Source of the DNA: a virus
Reading direction: 5' to 3' (one strand)
IMG/VR virus record: IMGVR_UViG_3300042567_001730
Coordinates: 1 to 28,179 of that record
DNA: 28,179 nucleotides
Positions 1 through 8,500 of this stretch are shown here, one piece after another (positions within the stretch are counted from its first letter, which is position 1; the number at the start of each line of letters is the position of its first letter). Under the pieces are notes generated by a model. The model was not told the origin of the DNA. It did no database searches and worked only from the letters and a program-made list of their open reading frames with translations. The position numbers and the translations under genes are program-made.

Positions 1-242
1 GCTGGTGTATCAGTTGCTGTTCCTGTGGTATCTTCGGGTGGGCGTGGATAACCAAGTTGGGTTAAACTAGGCAGTCCTCGGCGCAGGCGTTCAGCATTGG
101 TTCTATCCCATACTATGTAATCATCACCGGTGTATGTTAAATCTTCATCTTTTGTTTTGGAATACAGGGAGGTTTCAAACTTAGTTTGAGTTTTACCAAC
201 ACTGGCTTTGAGTTGATCAAGATTAAATGTAAATTCAGCCAT
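1..242 (-). CDS. Unknown baseplate-operon protein, 3' end outside window
   Basis: The first 80 codons of a minus-strand gene are present; the rest runs off the left edge. The ATG lies one base beyond the stop codon of the gp5-like gene, so the two are almost certainly translated from one message. The N-terminus reads MAEFTFNLDQLKASVGKT, followed by an acidic, Thr/Asp-rich stretch and then a conserved-looking block, YIVWDRTNAERLRRGLPSL, ending in TQLGYPRPP. The last visible residues are rich in Thr, Asp and Pro. I do not recognise the family. Its place at the end of the gp48-gp53-hub-gp5 operon suggests a baseplate or spike-associated structural protein, but that is inference from position only. 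Confidence 0.75.
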   Translation of the reverse strand, partial: MAEFTFNLDQLKASVGKTQTKFETSLYSKTKDEDLTYTGDDYIVWDRTNAERLRRGLPSLTQLGYPRPPEDTTGTATDTP

Positions 243-243
243 G

Positions 244-1770
244 TTATTTTGCCTGTATTTCTACGCCCGCTGGAACTGGCACTGCGCCAGGTGGTGGGCT
301 TGGCTTGCCTTCTTCAAACGCAATCTCAACGTCCACACCCTTGTTGTGATAAGGATACGGTTCATGTGTGGGTGCTCGATTCACAATACTTTCAAGCCCT
401 TGAGTTTTGACTATCCAGCCCTTGCTGGTATCCCATTCAGTGTCGTCTAATAGTGTTTTGGTCAAGGGTTGTGGTGTAGTCACTCGACCTGCTGCAGGCC
501 CGTTGAGATCAATACCACCTGCTTGTAGTGCTAATGCAGATCCTGCGCCCCAGGAGCCTGATGCACTGTTCAATGTCAATGTTCCGTCAGCTTTAACTCC
601 AATTGTAGATTTGCTGTACAAAGTAATATCTTCCTGTGCCTGCATGGCCAAAAACGTTCCTGACTCTATCTGCATGTCTTGTTTGCTTTTCATTTTTAGG
701 TAGCGGCCGGCAAACATGTTGATGTCTCGATCAGCATGCAAGTTTATATCACCTTTGGTACGTACATTCACTGAGTTTGTGGCATACACATCTACTGTGC
801 CTTCTACTCCAAATTCCAGCCAGGTTTGACCATTGGCATGAATAATGTAAAAAAAGTTTCCAGTATCGCTCATGGTAATTTGATGGCCAAGACTGGTTCT
901 CAAACGTAACATACCATTGTTTCCATCTAGATCGCCGTCGTCCATGACCAGACTGTGTCCACCTACCCGACCAATTACTCTCGCATCACTAGATTTGACT
1001 TCACCTGAATTGAGTTTGGCTCTGATGTCATTGGGTTTCATACCACCCTGATAAATGGCTGTGCCTGGTGTACTGATGCCAAATACTGCGCTGGGAGTTT
1101 CTCTCTGACTTGAACTTTGAATAGTACCTCGTTCTAGATCATTAATCAATCCTTGTTGCAACAAGGCCTGCGCGAGATATCCCTGCACAGGTTTGGTCTG
1201 ATCATAAAACCTTGGATCGTTAAAAACACCTTCGTTGTTTACATTTATTTCTGTGACTGGCAATCTGGCAGCATCGGCAAAATAAGTTTCTTGGTTTTGA
1301 TTCTGTATATCTGCTCGCGACACTGGTACTGAGCCAACAGCAGGTACCATGTGTCCCAGGCCTTGTTCTGGTATCACGCCAATGTAGAAGCCCTGACTAC
1401 GGTCACCATTGACAAATATACAAATTACTTTTACTCCCACGTCAGGAGGTGTGAACCACATGCCGTAACTGGTAGGATTGCCAGGATAAGCGCCAAGGCC
1501 TTCGGTGGCTCCTTGTGTTTGAGTCATTGGGGTATAGCCATAGAATGACGGCATGTAACTCACAGTGGTCCAGGTAGTTTCGTTGTCCATAGAACCAATG
1601 TCAGCTCCTGAACTAAACGCATCAATGTACACACGTAGGCGGCCCGACCGTGTGGGATCTACTGTACTCATGACCACTCCTGTGAATGGTCCAAATTCTG
1701 CGGGTACTCCTCCACGATCCAGTTTGTAATTACTAGGACGACCTCGACTGCGTTCTACGTTCTCTGCCAT
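244..1770 (-). CDS. gp5: gp5-like baseplate hub spike protein without lysozyme domain
   Basis: 508 aa. Forms the central membrane-piercing spike under the baseplate hub. Residues about 23-150 look like the gp5/VgrG OB-fold: FGPFTGVVMSTVDPTRSGRLRV at the start, then WFTPPDVGVKVICIF and GFYIGVIP. Residues about 260-440 give short alternating repeats (INLHADRDINMFAG, MQIESGTFLAMQAQEDITL) typical of the triple-stranded beta-helix of gp5 and VgrG spikes. T4 gp5 (575 aa, established) has a T4-lysozyme domain between these parts; here the intervening 110 or so residues are polar with no lysozyme-like motif that I can see. Start chosen because a strong AGGAGG lies about 7 bases upstream, inside the end of the preceding hub gene, 3 bp away. 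The C-terminus is Pro-rich. Assignment is confident as a spike; lack of enzyme activity is inferred. Confidence 0.85.
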   Translation of the reverse strand: MAENVERSRGRPSNYKLDRGGVPAEFGPFTGVVMSTVDPTRSGRLRVYIDAFSSGADIGSMDNETTWTTVSYMPSFYGYTPMTQTQGATEGLGAYPGNPTSYGMWFTPPDVGVKVICIFVNGDRSQGFYIGVIPEQGLGHMVPAVGSVPVSRADIQNQNQETYFADAARLPVTEINVNNEGVFNDPRFYDQTKPVQGYLAQALLQQGLINDLERGTIQSSSQRETPSAVFGISTPGTAIYQGGMKPNDIRAKLNSGEVKSSDARVIGRVGGHSLVMDDGDLDGNNGMLRLRTSLGHQITMSDTGNFFYIIHANGQTWLEFGVEGTVDVYATNSVNVRTKGDINLHADRDINMFAGRYLKMKSKQDMQIESGTFLAMQAQEDITLYSKSTIGVKADGTLTLNSASGSWGAGSALALQAGGIDLNGPAAGRVTTPQPLTKTLLDDTEWDTSKGWIVKTQGLESIVNRAPTHEPYPYHNKGVDVEIAFEEGKPSPPPGAVPVPAGVEIQAK

Positions 1771-1773
1771 TGA

Positions 1774-4700
1774 TTAACCTCCTTCTGTGGCAATTGGTTG
1801 CCCTGGTCTGTACTTTGGTGCAGTACCAGCGGCTCTTGCTCTTAGATCTGCTATTCGTTGGGCATTCAAGGCCGCTGCAGCTTGTCCCGGCGTCACTGTA
1901 GCTTCTGGTAATTTTGGTGGAACACTTGCAACTTCTACAGTTGTGGGGGACACTGTTTGACCAGTGCCATCTGTGGGCGGCTCCGGCGGCGGCTGGTTTC
2001 TAATAAAGCGACTGGTAATGCCTTGTCTAGCTAAATTTGGATTACCAAACGCTGCGCCGCCCGCGTTGGTTGCAAATGTAGCTTCTTTATAAGCACCTTG
2101 TGCTCCTAGTATGGCACGTTTGCCGCCGTCACCTGTGTCAAGACGTCGTGGATCAGTTTTGGCAAAATCAGATCTTGCTTGCTGTGCTGCCGCAGTTTCT
2201 GCTTCAGCTCTTGCTCGTGCGGCTATGGCGTTGTCTATTCCTCTCACGGTGGCTTGACTGCTGGTTTTACCCCTACCAGCATCACTGCCGGCTGCGTTGG
2301 TGGCTAATGCTGCCACAGAAGGGTTGGCAGCATTGCTTGCATCTGGTTTTACAAGGGTATAAATTTTTCCCACAAGAGTTTGTTCAAACCTGCCAGATCT
2401 AAATTCACTTGTGACTTTGGTAGCCGCGTAAACTCGACTCTGTAGAGCCACTCGAGCATTGTATTTCTTTTGTGTTTTACTATAAGGGTCTGCCAGGCCA
2501 GTATTGAGATCATAGTCTTCAGGTCTTTGCCACACTATTTCAAACAGGATTTCTTGATTGTCAAACGCAATTGATCCGTCGGGCATGAACCCTGATGTCA
2601 AGGCCTTGCCACCAAACGTTTCTTGATTTACAGGACGGAACAAACTGCCTTGGGCAATCCAGGCAGGGTCGCCAATGATTTTAATTTTGGCTTCTCTGAG
2701 ACCCACGGGGTCATACAACAGTTCTGCGGCGTTAGCGCCTAGCTCAAAACTTTTGCCCAGGGCATTTTGACTGGATTCTGTGCTACGAGCCTGATAGGTA
2801 TACATCATGATGTCGTTCAAGCTGGCAGTTTGAGAATTGCGTACTTTTGTAGCCAGAGAATCTTCCTCTACGCTTCCACTCAATGTTGCTCTAAAGATAG
2901 TGTTGAGTGTTTCTTGATATTCCAGCACTGCGGTATTTTGTCCAGTAAACCAGTAAGGGTAACTTTTGTGAATTCCACTAAACTTGTTTACTGGAAAATA
3001 TATACTGTTTAAATTTTTGATCAAAAAAGGACTCACAGTATATTTGATGTCATATGCATAGTCATTTCTCTTGCCGTCAAGTTTGCTGCTGCGTGGTTGC
3101 GCACTCATGTTGATCACATACCATTTCACTGGCTCGTTGTAGTTGAGATTTTTTGTGGGAATTTGTTTACCATTTTCGTCAATAGTAAACAAGGCCTGTG
3201 AACCAATGTAACTGCTGTTGCGTAGCACTAACTCAATGACCTGCAAAATCTGTTGACCAGCAGTGATGCTGAAACTTCTACTAGCCATGTCCACACGATC
3301 TTTTTCAGGGGGTTTGACCTCGCCTTCTGCCATGTTGGTATAAACTTTTGGTATTTTGACATTGGGCTGTACCAATGTAGCTCCGGCTATTTTTTCAGCG
3401 CCAGGTCCCACAAATTCAATTGAATAGTTGTCAGCCTGTTCATAAACACCATCCAACACAAGTTTTTGTTGAAAATCGTTCATGGCTTGCATGAGTCCTT
3501 GTACAATAGTACGTGAAGGGTTAGGCGCAGACACCGCGGTTTGAGGAGCTTTGGCGGCGGCATCTATGGCATTGTCTACTGCTCTCACACTGGCCTGAGT
3601 GGGAGCTGGCACACGTTGTTGTGCCGTGCCGGCACCAGCTAAACGTCTAGTCTCAGCTGATGATTGATTAGCATCAGTTTGATTGCCAGTTGTAGTTGAT
3701 GCACCAGGCTTTGCTGGTGATGGTGTTGATTGTGAAGCGTATCGGGCTTGACCATTCAGTAATTTTTCTACGCTGGAGGCATTCAGTTGAAGATCATAGG
3801 GAATAGTACCACGAGCTGTGGAGCCACCAATATCTTGCCCAACTGGTTTACATGTCCATTCATAACTGGTAGTTTTGCTGCTTACAGTCCAATCAATGTT
3901 CTTGATCTTGAATGGTATTATTTTTTCTACCACAGCCTGAGTATCACTAGTTTGACTCCCCACTGTGAGACCTCCTTTGATAGGCATCACAATGTTACCA
4001 CTTTGATCATATCCATAAAATCTAATGACCATAATGTAGGTAGCAGCTACATAGTTGACTTTACCGTCTGGGTTTACAGGCATGTGATTGTCCACAGCAT
4101 CACGCAAGCGTTCCAACAATGTGATACCTTGTGGTTCTATTAGAGTAAATTTAATATCAATATTGGAATGTGCGCCACCATTGCCACCTACTGGTAACAA
4201 ATTGTCAAGTGTTACCGAATCTATATAGAAATCATTGTCAAAAAACGGACTACGTCCACCGTCGGGGTAGTTGCGTTCTTCTGGAGGTACAGTACCACCG
4301 TCTTGATCTGTGGTACCAGCTGCTGGCCGTGGTCGAACTCCGTCACGATTCAGTGGTGCACCGCCAGTTTGAAACAACAACTGATATCCGTCAAGTTTGA
4401 GATTGTTGCCATACAACAATCTCTTGTACTGTGAGTCATTGGCCAAATACACAGATATTTGATAAGAATAACTGTAGTAATCATCCAGTACATTTGGCTG
4501 GGGAATAACCTTGACCAGGCTGGCTTGGCTAGTGTTTACTTCAGCTTGTTTGGTGGATGTTGAATTGTCGGCTGCATCATCTCTAGTAGGTGTGCCAGAT
4601 TCAGTTTTTAATTCAGTGTTTCCAGGTACACTACCAGGGTCGTACAACTCACCTGATTCAGGATTTTTTCTGAGATTAGATAATGTGCCATCTTCGGCTC

Positions 4701-5283
4701 TGACATTGATCCCTGTCTCGCCACCGTTGCCACCGGTGGCTTGTGTTTGTTCAGTGGTACGCACAGGATCGTTGGTGCCTGTGTCTCCGCCTGTGTCAGA
4801 CGTGACTGGCGTTTCGGCATTACTAGGCCTGCTGGTATCAGGTGGTGCAACTATGCGGCCTGAAGCATTGACTTCGGCAGCAGGCGGAGCGTTTGGTCCT
4901 TGTGGTGCATCATCTGACACTGTTTGACTGGCTGTGGCAGGTGGTTCAGGCTGAGTTAATGGAGGATCAAGTTTGACTCCCGATGCAGCCTGCTGTGCCG
5001 CTGTCGGGGCGGTACCACTCAAGAATGAACTACCTGTTACAGGATTTTTATAACGATACAATCCAGTGGTTGCATCTTGACCTTCAAACTCGCCAGTAGC
5101 AGGACTTTGATTACTGGCCACAGCCAGTTCTCGATTGAGTTCGCTTAGTCGTCGACGAAGTTGCTGTCGTTTTGTCAGTAGCTCTTCATCTTCTCCACGT
5201 GTGGCACGGACCTGGTCGCCAACACTACGAAGGTCGCGCCCAATCTGTTCAATCTCTGCTTGTATCTCTGCAATAGTTGCCAT
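1774..5283 (-). CDS. Large baseplate hub-like structural protein (gp27 position)
   Basis: 1169 aa. Residues 1-57 form a charged heptad-rich helix (EIEQIGRDLRSVGDQVRA, QQLRRRLSELNRELA), likely a coiled coil. Residues about 60-265 are low-complexity, rich in Thr, Gly, Asn, Pro and Asp. A folded core follows, from YYSYSYQISVYLANDSQYKR near 266 to about 950, interrupted by an Ala/Thr/Gln-rich linker near 500-580. Core blocks include QVIELVLRNSSYIG, HKSYPYWFTGQNTAVLEYQ and AKIKIIGDPAWIAQGS. The last 200 or so residues are again Ala/Thr/Pro-rich. Position between gp53 and the gp5 spike, and blocks reminiscent of T4-like hub proteins, suggest the gp27-equivalent hub, but T4 gp27 is only 391 aa, so orthology is tentative. 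Start is 3 bp from the gp53 stop. Confidence 0.6.
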   Translation of the reverse strand: MATIAEIQAEIEQIGRDLRSVGDQVRATRGEDEELLTKRQQLRRRLSELNRELAVASNQSPATGEFEGQDATTGLYRYKNPVTGSSFLSGTAPTAAQQAASGVKLDPPLTQPEPPATASQTVSDDAPQGPNAPPAAEVNASGRIVAPPDTSRPSNAETPVTSDTGGDTGTNDPVRTTEQTQATGGNGGETGINVRAEDGTLSNLRKNPESGELYDPGSVPGNTELKTESGTPTRDDAADNSTSTKQAEVNTSQASLVKVIPQPNVLDDYYSYSYQISVYLANDSQYKRLLYGNNLKLDGYQLLFQTGGAPLNRDGVRPRPAAGTTDQDGGTVPPEERNYPDGGRSPFFDNDFYIDSVTLDNLLPVGGNGGAHSNIDIKFTLIEPQGITLLERLRDAVDNHMPVNPDGKVNYVAATYIMVIRFYGYDQSGNIVMPIKGGLTVGSQTSDTQAVVEKIIPFKIKNIDWTVSSKTTSYEWTCKPVGQDIGGSTARGTIPYDLQLNASSVEKLLNGQARYASQSTPSPAKPGASTTTGNQTDANQSSAETRRLAGAGTAQQRVPAPTQASVRAVDNAIDAAAKAPQTAVSAPNPSRTIVQGLMQAMNDFQQKLVLDGVYEQADNYSIEFVGPGAEKIAGATLVQPNVKIPKVYTNMAEGEVKPPEKDRVDMASRSFSITAGQQILQVIELVLRNSSYIGSQALFTIDENGKQIPTKNLNYNEPVKWYVINMSAQPRSSKLDGKRNDYAYDIKYTVSPFLIKNLNSIYFPVNKFSGIHKSYPYWFTGQNTAVLEYQETLNTIFRATLSGSVEEDSLATKVRNSQTASLNDIMMYTYQARSTESSQNALGKSFELGANAAELLYDPVGLREAKIKIIGDPAWIAQGSLFRPVNQETFGGKALTSGFMPDGSIAFDNQEILFEIVWQRPEDYDLNTGLADPYSKTQKKYNARVALQSRVYAATKVTSEFRSGRFEQTLVGKIYTLVKPDASNAANPSVAALATNAAGSDAGRGKTSSQATVRGIDNAIAARARAEAETAAAQQARSDFAKTDPRRLDTGDGGKRAILGAQGAYKEATFATNAGGAAFGNPNLARQGITSRFIRNQPPPEPPTDGTGQTVSPTTVEVASVPPKLPEATVTPGQAAAALNAQRIADLRARAAGTAPKYRPGQPIATEGG

Positions 5284-5286
5284 AGG

Positions 5287-5586
5287 TTAAAACCCCAAGA
5301 CTGATTTCAGCGTGGTAATTTTTGGCAGGTAGATCAACGTACCTTCTTTAAAGTCCAAGGGAGGTGCTTGCAAGGTGTTGGGGTTGCGCTGATAAAACAC
5401 CCACCACAATGTGGCATTGTCATAAAGGTCAAAGGCCAACATATCTGGTCGATACTGATAGGTGGTATTGATTACAAAGGTCTGATCGTCATCCTCTTTG
5501 GGGATGGCCCTGTTGACCATGACATCAAGATAAAACTGTGAGTATCCTGTTTCAAAATATGGACTGGTTGAATCGTAATTGGCCAT
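5287..5586 (-). CDS. gp53: gp53-like baseplate wedge protein
   Basis: 99 aa. Baseplate wedge subunit of T4-like tails, which helps join wedges around the hub. The sequence fits the short gp53 form of T4-like marine phages: SPYFETGYSQFYLDVMVNRA at the N-terminus, a central YQYRPDMLAFDLYDN, a WWVFYQRNPNTL block, and a C-terminal GTLIYLPKI, the hydrophobic end typical of LysM-like domains that follow such modules. T4 gp53 is longer (196 aa), so this is a compact version. Its ATG overlaps the gp48-like stop by one base (TAATG), and its stop is 3 bp before the hub gene, so translation is coupled on both sides. Confidence 0.8.
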   Translation of the reverse strand: MANYDSTSPYFETGYSQFYLDVMVNRAIPKEDDDQTFVINTTYQYRPDMLAFDLYDNATLWWVFYQRNPNTLQAPPLDFKEGTLIYLPKITTLKSVLGF

Positions 5587-8500
5587 TACCAGAACCCTCC
5601 TTTGAGTAATTGTCCGTTAGCAAAGCCTTTGAGACTGAACTGTTTGCTGACTTGGCTGCGTGTTTGTACAGGTATCAAAGTAATATCAATTTCCATCTTG
5701 GTTGGCACATAACTTGCGCCAGCGGTGTTGCTGACGTTTTGTTGAATCGCGCTAGGGTCTGGAACACCTTGACCAGGTGCACCTTTCTTGAGCAAAGCAT
5801 TGGCCAATCTATTCAATCCTGCTAGACTTTGTCCGCCTGGGTTGCTGGCCACTGCGGCACGACGATTCAGCAAGTTAATGCCGTAATTGTTGGGACTGCC
5901 TGCTCGTATGTAGTCAACATCATTGGGCAGGGTGTAATTAAATGACGATATCACCACTGGATGATCTGAGAATTGGTATTGTCCAAAACCGTTCAACAAA
6001 CACACAGGAGGTGGCACGCCACGCTGTGGATCTGTTGCTCCATAGAACATTTTGGTCGCTGAACGGAAAAAATGTATCACTGCCAGCAGGTAATCAGCTT
6101 CATTGGTGTCTTGAGCTGTGAATGTACCGCGAACTTGAATGTCACCCACTCGAGAATTCTTGTAAAATAAACCACGATAGTTGGAGTGAACAAGATCATA
6201 CTGTTCATACTGAGCTGAGTAAGTGGTGGTTATGTTGGGCGTGTAAGGGAATATCACACCATCTGTTTTGGCCAAAGGTGCAAGAATACCAACTCCACTT
6301 TTTTCATTGTACAAGTACTGTGCGTCAGGCGCAAGACTCAGTCGCACTCGCCAGTCGGCATTGCCCGGTTGTTTGTATCGCGCCTGGAATGTGGCTTGTT
6401 GCCGGGCTCGGTCTCTAACCGCAGCTTCTTGATTGGCTTGTTCAACATCTGCGTCAGTGGGTTCGCGAAGACCAGTGTCGGCTGCGCCGCCGGCTTCTTC
6501 TTGGCCGTCTGGAGTTTTAAGTCCATCGTCCTCGGCGGTGTCAACGTCTTCGGGGCCGCCCAACAATTCAGGTTCGTCTGGTTCTTCATCACCAGGGCCA
6601 CCCAACAGTTCAGGACTTTCTGCGGCATCAACATCTGGGGGCTCCGTCAACGGTTCAAAAGGGTCAACTTCTTGATCAGGTCCGCCCAACAACTCTGGAT
6701 CAGCATCAGGATCCACTGGTTCAGCTAGTTCTGTAACTTCAGCGTCTTCTTCTGGGCCACCAAGTAGTTCTGGATCAGCGTCAGGATCCACTGGTTCAGC
6801 CAGTTCTGTGAATTCAGCTTCTTCTTCTGGGCCACCAAGTAGTTCTGGATCAGCATCAGGATCTACTGGCTCAGCCAGTTCAGTAAACGGATCTACTTCT
6901 TCTTCAGGTCCTCCCAGTAGTTCTGGATCAGCATCAGGATCCACTGGCTCAGCTAGCGCAGCAAATTCAACATCAGCACCAGGCGGTTCTTGTAATTCTG
7001 CATCAATGTCAGGGTCAACTTCAAGATTTTCTTCAGTTGGTAGTACTTCTTCTTCTACTGGCGTGTCAAGACCTGGATCTTCTAGCGCCGCGACTTCCAA
7101 GGGCCCTTGTCCACTGTCAGGTTCGCCACCACCTGCAGCAAATGAGTCAGCGTTGGCCTCAATAATTAATTCATTTTCTCCAGTGTTGCTTTCTGCTAGT
7201 CTAATGTAATTTTCTTGTGCGGCGTTGTTGGCTTCTAGCTCTGCACGACGTTCATCACTAATGTCAGGATCTGCCAGTTCAGCATTGTTCTGAGCAATGA
7301 TATCTTGTGCGTTGGCAATGCCTGCTTCGTTTTGTGCAATGGCCGCAGATGCATCATTGATATTTTTTAAGTTTGTGTTGTTTGTTCCTGGATACAGCGC
7401 CGCGGCATCAGCTGATGTTTGCGCATTGGTTGCTGCTTGTTGTGCGGCAGTTGGTGTATCAGTCCCGTTGTAGAACGCATCAGCTTGCTCAGCATTCAAT
7501 GTTGTTGTGTCGCTGCCAGTTGGGGGGCCTTTTGGTACTACAGTTCCAAATTCATCATAGGTTGTGCCGTAGTCGGTTGGAGAACTAACAGCGGCGTCTG
7601 TGGTTCCTGTCTCGCCGGTAAACGGGACCACAGTGTTAACGCCACCAACGTTCTGTACCGCAAACGATTGTGGATTTTCTTGCCAGGCCGTTAATTGTTC
7701 TTGACTACTAAATTGCAAGGCGCCGCCAGGCAGTTGTACACTGATACCAGTGTTACTGACTTCTGTATTTTGAGTAGGGGGTCCTTCGCCACGATAATAG
7801 GGTTGTCCAGTTTCGTCATTGATGGCAAAGCCCAGTCGCAAGGTGCCATCATCATCATATGCAGGGAATTGACTAGGGTCACTGGCTGGATTGACTGGTT
7901 GATCTGTATTGCGTTCAAAACCTTGATAATATGGCTGACCATCTTCTTCGTTGATGGCAAAGCCCGGTTCTAGATTGCCTTCATTGTCATATGCAGGAAA
8001 TTGGCTTGGGTCACTGGCTGGGTTGACTGGTGTGTCTTGGGTGGCTGGTTCAATACCTTTGTAGTATGGTTGACCGTTTTCTTCGTTGATGGCAAAGCCC
8101 GGTTCTAGATTGCCTTCATTGTCATATGCCGGAAACTGACTAGGGTCACTGGCTGGATTGACTGGGGTGTCTGTTGTAGGGGGCGTTGGCGTTGGAGTTG
8201 TTAGACCAGCAACGCTCATGCCTGTGGTTGAGGCTACCGCGGTTGCTGTGGGCTTGGGTCCAAATAGTCCGCCCACAGTGTTGGCAAAGTTAGAGAACAG
8301 CGAAGGAATTTTGCCAATGATACCCAATGCAGAATCAATGGCTGGCACACCTGTTTTGATTGTTCCAAATCCGCCAGTGGCAAACAGTGTAGATCCTGGC
8401 AGTTGTGGTATACCTAGTCTGGCACGTATGTAGGGATCTGTGGGATCTGCTCCGCCAAGGTCTTGTAATTGTGTAGGAGACAATCCATAGTATGGATCAT

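Noticed and set aside
4511-4927. 138-aa plus-strand frame opposite the hub-like gene
   Set aside because: Shadow of the low-complexity part of the minus-strand gene; no start signal and no family motif.
6808-7209. Ser/Gly-rich 133-aa plus-strand frame opposite gp48
   Set aside because: It is the antisense reading of the acidic repeats and exists only because the repeat composition avoids stops on that strand.
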